Of a DNA stretch of 64,000 nt, positions 12,595 to 23,204 are shown piece by piece. Within the stretch, counting starts at the first letter, position 1; every line of letters starts with the position of its first letter. Position numbers and translations under genes: made by a program. Origin of the DNA: Letharia columbiana (taxonomy: Eukaryota > Ascomycota > Lecanoromycetes > Lecanorales > Parmeliaceae); the NCBI RefSeq assembly GCF_014066305.1, contig NW_023501091.1:288755-352754 (forward strand), given 5' to 3'. The notes under the pieces were generated by a model. That model saw only the letters and a program-made list of their open reading frames with translations, was not told the origin of the DNA and ran no database searches.

Positions 12595-13744
12595 CTTTGA
12601 AGAAGAGGTCGCAGGCGATTCCTTTGCAGGTTCAAATGTTCACAGCGACTTGTAAAATAGCAAAGTACCTTATTACGAGGCCGTTAGAGGGGGCAGTATT
12701 GGAAACGTAGAAGTGAGAAGCGCTGGGCCTTCAAAGTCGCGTTCGACAAGGAGGGATTCGAATGAACGTAAGACTGCGATCAGCAGGACGGGGCGGCAAG
12801 TCGTTCTACCAACGGAGCCAATAAGTAGATGCTGGACCAGAGCAGAGGAGTGAAGACGTTGTGTCGGAATCGGCAGTGGCGGAAAAGGTGGTGGTGTTGG
12901 TTGAACAAGTTGTGCTGTTGAAAGAACGGCAGCTAAAGGAGTGAATAAGCCTGGACCCGAAAGGAGTGGCGATGTCCAATTGGCAGAAACAACAAAGCAA
13001 GACAAGAAAAAGGAATGTTAACGTCGTCAAAGACCGACGACAACAAGGTAGAGGCTCTGACGATATGATGGTGAGGATGTGGTCGAAGGGAAGAGATGGG
13101 AGGTTTACCTTTGCTGAGGGGCGGTAAGATTCGAACCCCTGAAAATCGGAAACGCAGAGCAACACAAGCGAACCTCCGAACCTCACGCCAAGGCTCGATC
13201 AACTTTTCTATGAAGACACTTTATTTGAATGATGGCCTGAAAGAAATGTTCGCCGGAACTTTTCTACCCATTAAACTACTCGTACAATATTTCCTACGTC
13301 TGACTCAAGCCAAGGAGCAACATGTTGTGAATTAGGTATCCTTCTTCACCGTGAAGAGGGTTTCTTAGACCCGTGAGGCTTCCTCGATCATAATTCATAA
13401 CCGCCAGGCCCCCCGCAGTGGAACCTGCAAGTGCCAAAATTCATGCATGATTCTGCGAGATCCCTGCGCCATCGCAATTCTTAGGAGCGTTTTGAGTTGT
13501 CATCATGAAGAAGAAACTGCGCCGTGCCAAGCAGGTATCGTCACACCCCTTACAACTCGTGTAGGGCGATACCTAGATTGGAGGTTGGAATGGAGCATCC
13601 TTGACCATTATTACCACGTTACCGTCGAAGATTATGAGCTCGCCAGCTCTCTTTAAGAGAATCACATTAAGAGGCTCGCCTACCCAACAGCCTGCTATTA
13701 TTAGAGTAACATTTTCTGGAACTGGAAGACGTTGCCGTTCCCTG

Positions 13745-13772
13745 TTCCCAATTCCCAATTCCCAACTCCCAA
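13745..13772. repeat. 7-bp tandem repeat (TTCCCAA)
   Basis: Three consecutive TTCCCAA copies followed by CTCCCAA, read directly from the sequence. No function is implied. Confidence 0.8.
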
Positions 13773-14140
13773 AGACCCGCGCGCATTTTGCCGTCAGCTG
13801 AAGTTTAAAAAAGACCAACGGTTTGGAAATCTTCGTAAGGTAAGTACGGTTAACCTAAACGTGGTAAGTACCTTGATGCGGGGGAGTGGGTGTTGTACCT
13901 GTTTTTGCCGAGGATTATTTTCAGGAACGGGGTTTCAAGGCACTGAATTTAGCCTTTTAGCATAATTTAGGCCGTGTTTCGGAGGTCTAAGAAGCGCCGG
14001 TCGGCCGCAAAGCTGCAGCCTGCAGGAGAGCGAATCGACCTCGAACGACAAAATCATAAAGTATGGTCATGTGCTGCTATACGCATGGTGGCGCATAGCA
14101 GCTGACGCCATTCAACGTTGACGAACAGTCAAGGGAGCCC

Positions 14141-14168
14141 TAAGTCCCTAAGTCCCTGAGTCCCTAAG
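14141..14168. repeat. 8-bp tandem repeat (TAAGTCCC)
   Basis: TAAGTCCC twice, then TGAGTCCC and a partial copy, in intergenic DNA downstream of GEP4. Confidence 0.8.
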
Positions 14169-14623
14169 CAGCGCAGTGGGGGAGAAAGTCTACGACTTAG
14201 AATGCCGTCTGCTGTCTGTGCCAATCATCATCCAATAATGCACCAATAATGGAAACGGTCAAATTTGTAGAGGTTTGCTTCAAGGATAAGTTCTTCGAAC
14301 TTTCCATTACTGCCATATGTTTGCGCTGCAGACTTCGCTCTAGGCACAGGCCTTCAACCGATTGTCAGGCCAGCATTCTATCAGGCCATCTACACATCCA
14401 ACTGGACCATTTGTAGACTTGCCTGAGGTCCAATGTGTAACACCTCTTCGCACCCTGTCAATGCGATCCATGCTCTAGTTGCCCCTTCCCCACCAGGAGA
14501 TGATCCTGAGTTAAGTAGGAATGCTGCTGCCACCACGTCCTAGCCCTAAGATCTTCTATCTGACTGCGGTGCGGCAATGGAATCTCAAGATAGTGACCGA
14601 GATGACTTTCTAAAGCCGATCAA

Positions 14624-15408
14624 TCAATCACTCTTTGGGATTTGAGCCTTGAAGCCGCGTCGGATCAGAAAACCCAGCAACCCTTTCTCTATCCTCGAGA
14701 ACTAGAATATTGTGAGCGCCGGACCTCAAGCCGCTCCAAGGACTTTTTTCACTTACAATCCCATCATTCTTTACAACGCCATCCTCGATCCAAATCGACC
14801 AAGAGCCCATCGTACTTGCCATGATTATGTCTGTGAAGAGCCTATCCCCAACTACAGCAATCTGACCTGGATGTTCCACCCGAATCTTTGGAATATTCTG
14901 TAAGTGCCTAAATACATCAGGGCCACATCCAGGCTTCTTTGTCGAATGCTTAAAAACATTGACCCCCGTGGCCTGTTCCAGGAGTTTGGCTTCTTTCCCC
15001 TCGGGGTCATCTTGTGTGCCGGCCGAGTTGCTGACGATCAACACACGAGCGCCAGGGAACATCTTGCGAAGAGATTCAAAATGTTTCTATTGATCTCAGA
15101 ATGCCATGTCTTGCTTTTCTTTCGGAACGGAATTCAAGAAACGACTGACACTGTGGGAGGAAACGAGCGAAATTGATTAGACGTACTTTGTATGGGCTAT
15201 GGATACTACTTTCTTTGGGTTTGGCAAAACAATTATCTTTGTCAAGTACAATAGCTCTGATATCAGGTCTCTGACCTCCATTGGCGGCGGTTAGAGCTGT
15301 AGCTATAGAAATTGGTACGCGATCAAAGGTAGGAACAGTAGCATGAGGTAGACATAGCGAGGGTTTTCGTAGTAAGCTGAAAACACTGAGCGTCGCCGAG
15401 ACATTCAT
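14624..15408 (-). CDS. GEP4: Mitochondrial phosphatidylglycerophosphate phosphatase
   Basis: Minus-strand exons 15408-15187, 15086-14757 and 14701-14624 give 209 aa. The HAD-type nucleophile motif is VLDKDNCFA, and the second metal site is VGDRLFTDI. The order matches Gep4, which dephosphorylates phosphatidylglycerophosphate to phosphatidylglycerol for cardiolipin synthesis in the mitochondrial inner membrane. The last exon (25 aa, FSRIEKGLLGF...RRGFKAQIPKSD) is easy to miss because exon 2 reads on in frame through the intron. The splice is supported by GTAAGT/TTCTAG and by family similarity of the C-terminus. Intron 1 is unusually long (100 bp; see the introner-like intron entry). Confidence 0.9.
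15087..15186 (-). other. Possible introner-like intron in GEP4
   Basis: A GTACGT...ATAG intron of 100 bp. Its 3' half shares blocks with the other long introns of this window, notably CCCACA-GTC, CTTGAA followed by CCGAAAG/TGAAGG plus AAA, and ATTCTGAGAT against ATTCCGAGAT in the JMJD7-like gene. It is the weakest of the five members. Confidence 0.45.
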
Positions 15409-15624
15409 TCGGGCGACGTGGAGTTCAATGGGAGCGCAGAAGACAGAGTCTCACACTGGAGGCTAAAATCGAGGCTTGGCGGCAAAGGGCGCTAATATCA
15501 GCCTTATCGAAATGGAAATGCCCGAAGTCACATCACTGCTTTATTTCCATTAGCAGGCACCAAAAATTTGTTCCTTTCGCGCAAATCGCAATACAAACAG
15601 TGTCTTTACGCGTAGCCTGTCATC

Positions 15625-16184
15625 ATGACCAGCACAATCGGTATACCAATAAAGCTTCTCAATGAGGCTCAGGTAATTCCTAAGTCCATCCCACTGTAGG
15701 GTGGATACAAGCTAACAGGTCCTTCGCAGAACCATGTCATAACCCTCGAGATCACATCTGGCCAAGTCTACCGGGGCAAGCTCATCGAAGGTACTCAGGT
15801 TCTTGGCGCCAGACAGGCCCGACAAACCTGCTACAGTACCTGGCCTTTTTGCTAACTCACCCGCAGCCGAAGACAACATGAACGTGCAGCTCAAAGACAT
15901 CACCGTTACCGCGCGTGACGGTCGAGTTAGCCATCTAGATCAGGTGTACATACGGGGAAGCCATGTAAGATTTTTTATCGTGCCGGATATGTTGAGGTAG
16001 GGTCTTTCTACGGCGCTATTGCGATGACTTCTGCTCGTCATGAGCGAAGCAGGGAGGCTAATGACATTGCAGGAATGCGCCCATGTTCAGATCGAGAGGG
16101 ACGAGAGGGAGAGGTGTTGGGTTGGCGAGAGGAAGGGCGACTGTCAATAGGGCAAGAGGCCAGAGGGGCCCAAGAGGTGGCTGA
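15625..16184 (+). CDS. SMD3: Small nuclear ribonucleoprotein Sm D3
   Basis: Exons 15625-15672, 15730-15790, 15867-15996 and 16073-16184 encode 116 aa. Sm1 motif residues are [21 protein letters not shown], interrupted by intron 1, and Sm2 is [18 protein letters not shown]. The C-terminus is an RG-rich tail ([11 protein letters not shown]...[12 protein letters not shown]), the methylated tail typical of D3. The protein is part of the heptameric Sm ring on spliceosomal snRNAs. Its length agrees with fungal and animal SmD3. It is divergent from GEP4 with only 216 bp between the start codons. Confidence 0.96.
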
Positions 16185-16386
16185 GAGGGGGTTGCGAGAT
16201 GAGGAAGGAAGGTCATCCGATACCCATGGAGAATGGCATAAAACGTTTGCGATCCGTCATGAAATTGCAGGGTTGGGCATCGACTCCTCTTCCAGGAGGG
16301 GGCGTGGACGCTCAGAAAAGCGCCAAGATGTATCAAGGCGACACTCGATACCCAGGAGCACAAGATCAATCCTGAAAATACGGGAC

Positions 16387-17448
16387 CTAAAGTGCCCTCA
16401 TAACATCTCTCACGGCCTTCGCCGCGAACTTTTTTCTCTCTGATTCGGGCATGTCGGCACCCATGTCTTTGATCGCCTGCATTTTCAGCATCATGTTCTC
16501 CAGCTCCTCTACGCCCTCGTCTGCACCCTCATCGGATCCTTCTGCTCCATTCACGGTCATTTTCAACTCCATCATTTCTCGCTCTACTTCCGCTGCCTCG
16601 GCGCTAAAGCCATTCTCCAATCCCAGGTCGTCAGATATGTTGTCCACATCAACACCCTCCCACTCGCATGCTTCGAGCGCTTCCTTCAGTCGCTCGATAC
16701 CTCTCCTCTCTATTTGGAAAGCGCCAGAATCAGCACAGATGCACCAATTCCTCTTTGTCTGCTGGGTCGAGATCCTAGACTCACCTCCAAACTCGTTTCT
16801 CTCCTTCTTGCCTTCTCCTTTCCATTCCACTTTCCAATCCAGCTCCCCATCAATCCATTCCCAAGATCCACAGTCCATGCAAAGATTCTCCCATTCCTCA
16901 TTAGTAACCTCCAGACCAGGACTTATCGTCTGCTGCGTGCCCACTGCCAGCAGCAGAGGTTCACTTGTAGCATAGCCAGAGCTCGTGTGATTGCTCACCA
17001 CCTCGTGGATTGTGGCTAGTAGATTCCGTGTTGTATCCTACCGAAGGCGCATCGCCATCAGCTCCTTCTACACGGTCTTTGGACGACAGACTTTGGCGTA
17101 CCAGCTCTGCCTTTTCCTTAGGCTTCCTGAAACATACAATCCATGCTCCTACTGCTTGTACCACTTCGCCCGCTTCTTGCCCCAGCCATTCTTCCTTCCA
17201 CGCCTCGAGTTCGGGTGAAGAAGTGGGGAGTTCGTCCCGCCAGATGGGGATGGCGGCATTGTAGTAGGGCGTCCGGATTTCGTAATGGGAGACATCTGGC
17301 GGAGCGTATCGTCAGTGAAGGTAGAGAACACACTTACATGACCAGGATGAGGCGGGAAGGTGGTGTTATTACCTTTGAGAAAGGAAGGAGGTGTTTCCGG
17401 TGTGGAGAGGAGGAGCATGCGGAGCGGAGAGGCGATAGTTGGGGGCAT
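16387..17448 (-). CDS. IRC6: Irc6 / alpha- and gamma-adaptin-binding p34-like protein
   Basis: Minus-strand exons 17448-17373, 17295-17102, 17037-16785 and 16709-16387 give 281 aa. Recognisable parts are YYNAAIPIWRDELP and VGAWIVCFRKP in the GTPase-like N-terminal half, LLLAVGTQ, TNEEWENLC, the NEFGERRGIERLKEALEACEWEG segment spanning intron 3, and a C-terminal acidic region ending in ERKKFAAKAVRDVMRAL. Family members act in clathrin adaptor (AP-1/AP-2) assembly and trafficking. Intron 1 is uncertain: donor GTAATA (17372) is used here, but a weaker GTCATG donor downstream would keep frame and add about ten residues. Confidence 0.85.
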
Positions 17449-17710
17449 GATGGCGGGGTAGAGGATGAAGGTTCTACGAACGGAGTAGCATGATTGTTGA
17501 TGATGGTCAGGTGGTATGTTACAAAGCTGAGAAGCTAACTGTTTGTACCTCCGAAAATAATTATCTGCACAATAATGCTGAGCGCTCAGGGCTAAGGTTG
17601 AATTTTGAAAAGGAAGCAGCCATTCCGAGATGATGGTCCCGTTGAATGCCCTTTTCTGACTCTTGATAACCTGCAAGCCACAGCACAGACCATTGATATC
17701 CTGTCCGATC

Positions 17711-19164
17711 TCAAGCATCTGATGACATGTGGTCCGCTCGTCCTAACAGACCGTTATCCACTCTTCTCCCTGCACTACCATCGAAAACAAAAGGGCCTGC
17801 ATTATTCGTAGGTGTCATAGGTCCATCGTGTATGAGCATTTCTGTCGTTGGCGTTCGTAACGCAGATTCGTTGAAATCCTCGGTTCCTAAAAGGGGCTGA
17901 GTGGGCGTAATGGGCCGTAAAAACTGCACTGCACCCGGGGTAGATTTAGAGGCTGATTGGTCCCCAGCGTAGGAAAAGGGAGGAGAGATTCGGCGAGCGC
18001 CACGACGAGTGAGCAGGCCTGGAGCTGTGTTTGCGCCATTCGTGGGATCCGATGAAGCCGTCACAGAAGGCGTTGAGTGGCTATCATCTCTTACAGTCAG
18101 AAGTCTAGATGCCGTATTGGACAGTCCGTTATCCTCGCCACCCATCGCCATTTCTCTCTGCTCCGCTATCATATCATTGGTGTCATGGGTTGGGCCAATC
18201 TCAGGACTCGACTCCGTACCATTCTCATCTTCCCAATTCCCATCCTCTGGGTCCTCAATATCAGCCTCCAAATCAGTGACCGCTCGGCAGTTTGGGCACA
18301 AGAATTGCGGCCAAGATTTATGATCATTGAGTATTGGCCGAATGCACTTGTAATGCCAGACGTGCGAACATGGTGCAACAAAGAGCGATTGGCATGGCTT
18401 GCAGATTTCAGCACAAACGGCGCCTGCAAAAGAAGGACAGGGTCCGGACTTACGGCTATTGACATTAGGCATATTGAACACTCGGAAGAATGAGAAGATG
18501 TTGTGTCAGAGTCTTTCTTCGTAGCTGTCTTTCCCAAATCACGGAGTTGCTTATGCGTCTTCACACTGTGTAAATGTCAGCCCGCAATTTTTCAGATTTG
18601 GTGCAGCCCAGTCGCTAACTTGTAATTATTGATGGTCTTCTGCCATGCCCGATTGCACTCCACCCGTATCTTCACGCATCTGAATATCATCTCTTCACCA
18701 CCTCTGAAATCAATACCCAGTTGGACTACATCCCCATCGTGGACTGGGAATGGTTTTGACTCGGCACTTGGCTGGCTTAGTCTTATATGATTGAGGAAAG
18801 TTCCAGAAGAACTCTTGACGTCTTTGATGTACCATTGTCCCTGAGAGCACCAAAATTCGCAGTGTCTTCGACTGACCACTTTTGATTTGAACCCCACAGG
18901 AGCAGAAGATGGCGTATGCTGAGGGGGGTTGGGATTGATGTCACGCTCCGAGTATCGACCAACGCGAATCACACAATCTTCATGTGGGAGAGTCCTGGAG
19001 GTAGCTGGAAATGACAGAGATGGTCTATTAGAGCGAGGGTCTTGGTGTGGAAGGAGTCTGATGGTAGGCATTTGATCTTGGGGATGACCTGTTAGGCTAG
19101 AGGAAGCAGACTCAGAAGTCTTGTGCGCGCCGTTGGGTGCACTTCCTGCTCGATTCCTTGCCAT
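17711..19164 (-). CDS. DMA1: FHA-RING E3 ubiquitin ligase, Dma1/Dma2 type
   Basis: Minus-strand exons 19164-18620, 18565-18454 and 18397-17711. The FHA domain includes VGRYSERD, SKVVSRRHCEFW and the SSSGTFLNHIRLS block. The RING finger follows (CSICLMSIAPCQSLFVAPCSHVWHYKCI...CPNC), split by an intron with acceptor AAG at 18398. The tail is Ser/Thr/Pro-rich. Dma proteins ubiquitinate mitotic and septation regulators and recognise phosphopeptides through FHA. I start at the ATG at 19164, but the same frame continues upstream to a TAG at 19375-19377 and then to an ATG at 19524. The true N-terminus is therefore open (see finding). Confidence 0.85.
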
Positions 19165-19524
19165 GCCTTCTGAGTGTTCTCCAGTGGCAAAATCTAAAGG
19201 AGCTGCATGTAGAGCTTGCTCCGGTCCAGGTCTACCTTGGTTCCGCTCAAATTCGCCAGAGGTCGACACTGTGTTTGATAGGGGATTGATGGCACGCGAT
19301 GAAGAGTCAGGCACTGGATCGGCTGGAGAAGTGATGGATCTGATGAGGCGGCTCCTGCGGCTGCGAGAAGGGGTCTATGTAGTGTTTGAGAATGGGAGGG
19401 TGGTGGTGGAGGAGAATTGGGTATGGCTTCGCAAGTATGTGAAACCTCGAATCTTGGAGCGTGGGGTTAAAGTTGATGATGCGGGGTTGTCAGTCGGTGG
19501 TGGTAATGATGATACGGGAGGCAT
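19165..19524 (-). other. In-frame upstream extension of DMA1 with a stop codon
   Basis: From the ATG at 19524-19522 the DMA1 frame reads 49 codons, including a segment RSKIRGFTYLRSHTQ that looks like the N-terminal motif of related fungal FHA-RING proteins. It then meets TAG at 19377-19375 and is open again into the annotated CDS. An intron from GTATCA (19515) to CATAG (19375) would remove the stop in frame, but also most of the motif. Confidence 0.6.
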
Positions 19525-19803
19525 AAACGAACGTAAATAAAGCAGACAATGAGTGTCAAAGTGTTGACTCAGGTGTTGATTCGGTGTCGTTTAACAAGTG
19601 TTAGCACAGCGTCAAATCAGTAGTCTTGTAAGGAGTAGCCGAGCGCTTTTGACATGGACCGTGGATGGACGAGTACCCAGCACTTACATGTACTTTACGT
19701 AGAGCAGGTAATCTTGCACTAATCTTCCACTACAAGTACGATAGCGCTAGTGCTCGATCGCCTCGGCAGCACGAATCGTTGTCATCGTTTTTCCGCGAAG
19801 GTA

Positions 19804-20381
19804 CTACACTTTCGCCAAAACTCGCATGCCTTTTGAATCCAATCTGAGCGATGGGACCATGAACTGAAATGCAGGATCTACATCCTCTCGTGTTGTCTCG
19901 TACAGCTCGAAGTCGAAGCGTCGGAAGATCGTGGCTAGGGTCACGTAATTCTCCGCGTAAGCCCAAATATGTTGCATCCAATCAACTCTATGGTATTGAT
20001 AGGCCAGCAATACGAGTGGAGACACACTTGATTGCAAGACACATACCTGGCCCCTTTCCAAAGGCGACGAGGTACTTTTCCAAATCCCTTCCAGAGTGGA
20101 TCCATCACTCGGATTCGAACGCGAGGTGGTTGGGAAAGACTGCTTCGGTTCGGTAGGCAGCATCCGTGATGACCAAAATTAGACAAGACACCACTACCGC
20201 CCACACTCCAAGCTATTGAAAACATCAAGCAAAGCCATGGAGGAAGGTCACGACTGAGTCGGGCACCGCTATGGCGATCTGGTGGTTGAGCTGATATGGA
20301 ACCGAACCAAGAGGTGGACTTGAATGGAAGTCTTTCCAGCACCGGTGTCGTCAAAGGGTGAAATGTCAGGCGTATTGTCAA
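19804..20381 (-). pseudogene. Cytochrome P450 pseudogene (C-terminal part)
   Basis: P450 segments appear on the minus strand in two frames. They are AVFPNHLAFES followed by an in-frame TGA (20107-20105) where the ERW motif should be, then LEKYLVAFGKGPGMCLA (degenerate haem loop: the Arg and final Gly are lost while the Cys remains), then ENYVTLATIFRRFDFELYETTREDVD and RLDSKGMRV with a normal stop at 19804. The upstream part (SIAWSV...SNFGHH) is in another frame. The I-helix and N-terminal half are not found. The CGA-to-TGA change is a C-to-T transition. This is a decayed gene, not a functional enzyme. Confidence 0.8.
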
Positions 20382-21311
20382 ATTCTGCTGGTCATGATTG
20401 AAGACTGATTCGGACCTGAGAGCGATCTTCGTCAGGTGGCCTCAACAAGCAAAGTGTGACTTGGTAGCTTGTTGGGGCCTGAGAGTAAGTTTTCGCTGGC
20501 TGTTTTGTTGACCAGCAAGATGGATAGCTGATTCAAGAGCAATGTCTGAATGATGCTGAAGCGCGTTGAGTAGTAGAGGTAGGTAGGCTTCGACCGCTCT
20601 TGGAGATCACACTGCAAGTAAGGGAAGGGTGACCCCTCAGCGAGGTGCCCATTTGACATCTCTTTCCAGGAGCATTCATTACTATTTGCAGGGACCCGAA
20701 ATGATAGGAAGAGAAGAAAGCACATGGATCAACCACTGCTCACGCTTTTAAATATCTGACTCTGTTTCTATCTTCCTCTTTCTATCCTATCACAAACAAG
20801 TCGTTGCTCTGAGCAAATGGATATTTTATGTTGGAGGACTTGGAACAAGGCCCATTAACACGAGAGACCCCGGACTCCTGCACAAGCCAAGGCTCTCACT
20901 GTCGTGAGCTGGATGCTCTTGACTTGTATCGGTCTTAGCAACGACCCCAGGACCCTAAAGCACGGCGCCATGCGCCTATGGCCGGTTTGAGTCAACACCG
21001 TAGAACGGTGGGTAAAGCACAACATCCTCAACTATGTCTACGACCGGTACGCAGAGCTTTGTCTTCTACCATTAGGAGGCAGTGACGAATAATCGCACGT
21101 TTCTCAGCGATAGTGGGTGCGAGCTAGTGAATGAATGCGGACGCATGCGATATATGTACCGTTAATTCAAAGAAAGAAAGCAAGCAGCAGGCCTAAAGCA
21201 ACGCCAGAAGAGTGGCTGGGTTCGAAATATGAATTGAAGTTCATTGAAATGCTATAAGCCAAGAATCACCCATGAGGCTTCTCAATCCTCCATGCAGCCT
21301 TTCCGTCCCAG
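20382..21311. other. Intergenic, no intact gene
   Basis: Frames of 67-97 codons on the minus strand (20432-20736) might be further decayed P450 sequence, but I recognise no motif in them. The rest looks non-coding. Confidence 0.5.
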
Positions 21312-23204
21312 TCATCGCTGCACCAATTTCCAGTCTCCATCACTCGTTTGGATCAACTCAATCTCGATGTCTTTTGCCATTTCATTCATCTCGCTCAATC
21401 TGTTTACAGGGACACGATCACTATTGCTCAGCTCCAAATCCTGTCCATGCAAGAGTAGGGCCAAATTCGAAGATTTCCAAATTAGGATATCGCGATTCCT
21501 CGACTCGATTATCGTGCCGAGCAAATATAGCAGCGACAGCGCTAACACCGTAGCTGGATAAAAGAACCATGCCCAACGGACGTGTACATAAGTCTCTGTC
21601 TTGTATGCGACGCCCTCGAACGTACTCGAATCGCTGTCCTTCTGTTGGCGAATATTGTTTGTCATAGAGGTCGCTAGGTTCTCGATGCTCTTCGAGTAAT
21701 TTCGGGTATTGTAAAGGGCATGAATGATGTCCGAGGAGAAGGCAGAGCCCGAGCTTGACGAATTTATCCCACCACTACCAGTGAAAGTCTCGGACATGAA
21801 GCTATTCATTGCGTTTGCTGCGACGCTAGCCACCTTGAAAGTAGAGGCGTTGCCCGTGATGTTGATTATCGACTGTGGAGGATTGTATATCAGATCGGAG
21901 CCCTGGGAATGAGAAGCAGAGTTGTTGCGCCAGGTCTTCTCTATTCTTTGGTCTATGTCTCCATCGGTGACTGACGCGAAGTATGTATTGACGCAGTACA
22001 ATAGCGCACATTCCCACGCCTGGACATCATCTGAATCATTCATCCTCTTGGAGAACAAAGACGAGAATCTGACCACAGATGCCTCGATGTCATCGAGATC
22101 TGTCGAAACCTGGCTAACGCTTGAGTTGATCTGTCCTCCAAAGCCTAAGAGCGAAGGTCCACCGGGCAGGAAGAATTCGTAGCATCCACTATCGTTGCAC
22201 CTCTTCTCGACGGAAGAGGTGACATTGAGACATTTGCTACAAATGGCCAATGAAGAGAAACTGTTCCAAGTGCAGCTATAGAAGTTGAGAGACGCTCTGA
22301 ATGTCGACTGTTTCATTACTTACTTGCCGGTAGAACAGTGATGATCCACCTTCACATCTGCTCGATCGTCAACGTCAAATACTCCACTGTAGATGGCTGC
22401 CTGGTTGGAAAATTAGTATTTTTATGATCAACGTGATCTCGCTTCTGAGATCACCTTCATGGAGATATCGACTATCGAAGGTAAGGGCAGGCCTTCATAA
22501 CTACGAGCTTGATACCTCTGAGCTCTGACAATAGTGGCAACTTTATCGGATGCTACAAGCCTGTCCGGATAGACCACGACTTGCTGCAAAAACGGATCGA
22601 AGAGTAGCATCATGGCAATGATGATTGAGCCAACGAAAGTCAGATGTCTGTAGTTGCGATCAGCTTGTTAATGGAAGCATGATTTATGCACGCCTACCTT
22701 GCTTTGATGTTCATCAATAAGCTCACTGCTCCCCATGGCCCCCGACTGGCATCGTCGAAAAGCTGGAGGTCTTTGAGAGGGCGAGGCTCATCCTGGCGGT
22801 ACCATAACCATTTCGATTGCGAGATCGAGGCTCCAACAGCCGACGTAATGGAAAGCTTCGCTATTGTGGCAAAGAAGGAGATGACTGAGTTTATCTACGC
22901 AAGTCTTCAGCATTATGTTGGAATGCAGGTAGCAGATAGATCGCACAGTAAATACAGAGGGCCAATCGGGAAGAGAACTTTGATCAAAAACGACAAGAAT
23001 AACAATAATCACAATGATTGCTAGAACAGCAGTGATAGCAGATACAATCTCCCACAGCCACCAATTCTGGAAAAGCAAAATCACTTTTTTGGACACAGTA
23101 GCAGACTTATTGAGCGACTTTTTGAGCAGGGGAGTCTGAGAATCGGCATCTTGAGCATGACCATCAACATGGCTGCTGCCAGAAGTAGGCATCGTAGTCA
23201 ACAT
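21312..23204 (-). CDS. DUF3176 family membrane protein
   Basis: Minus-strand exons 23204-22947, 22894-22698, 22647-22455, 22400-22324 and 22275-21312 encode 562 aa. About residues 47-75 are a WWLWEI-led membrane segment; a second follows soon after, then SKWLWY, LQLFDDASRGPWGA and MMLLFDPFLQQVVVYP, the DUF3176 core. A large extracellular or lumenal part is Cys- and Asn-rich (CTWNSFSSLAICSKC). A final membrane segment (FFYPATVLALSLLYLLGTI) precedes a short cytosolic tail. Four GT-AG introns of 48-54 bp keep frame throughout. The family is fungal, multicopy and of unknown function. Confidence 0.9.

Larger units (their letters stand above)
12595..14623. other. Large intergenic interval with short tandem repeats
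   Basis: About 2 kb upstream of the homeobox gene and downstream of GEP4. The first 600 bp are pyrimidine-rich on the homeobox sense strand and could be a long 5' leader. Short tandem repeats occur at 13745-13772 (three TTCCCAA units plus a variant) and 14141-14168 (TAAGTCCC units). No gene recognised. Confidence 0.5.

Noticed and set aside
13115..13195. tRNA-like T-arm (GGGTTCGAATC on the minus strand) with a partly complementary acceptor
   Set aside because: The T-stem pairs poorly, the acceptor has two mismatches, total length is too short and no D-arm is visible. At best it is a decayed tRNA fragment.
21244..21561. Plus-strand frames over the DUF3176 gene
   Set aside because: They lie antisense to a well-supported five-exon gene.
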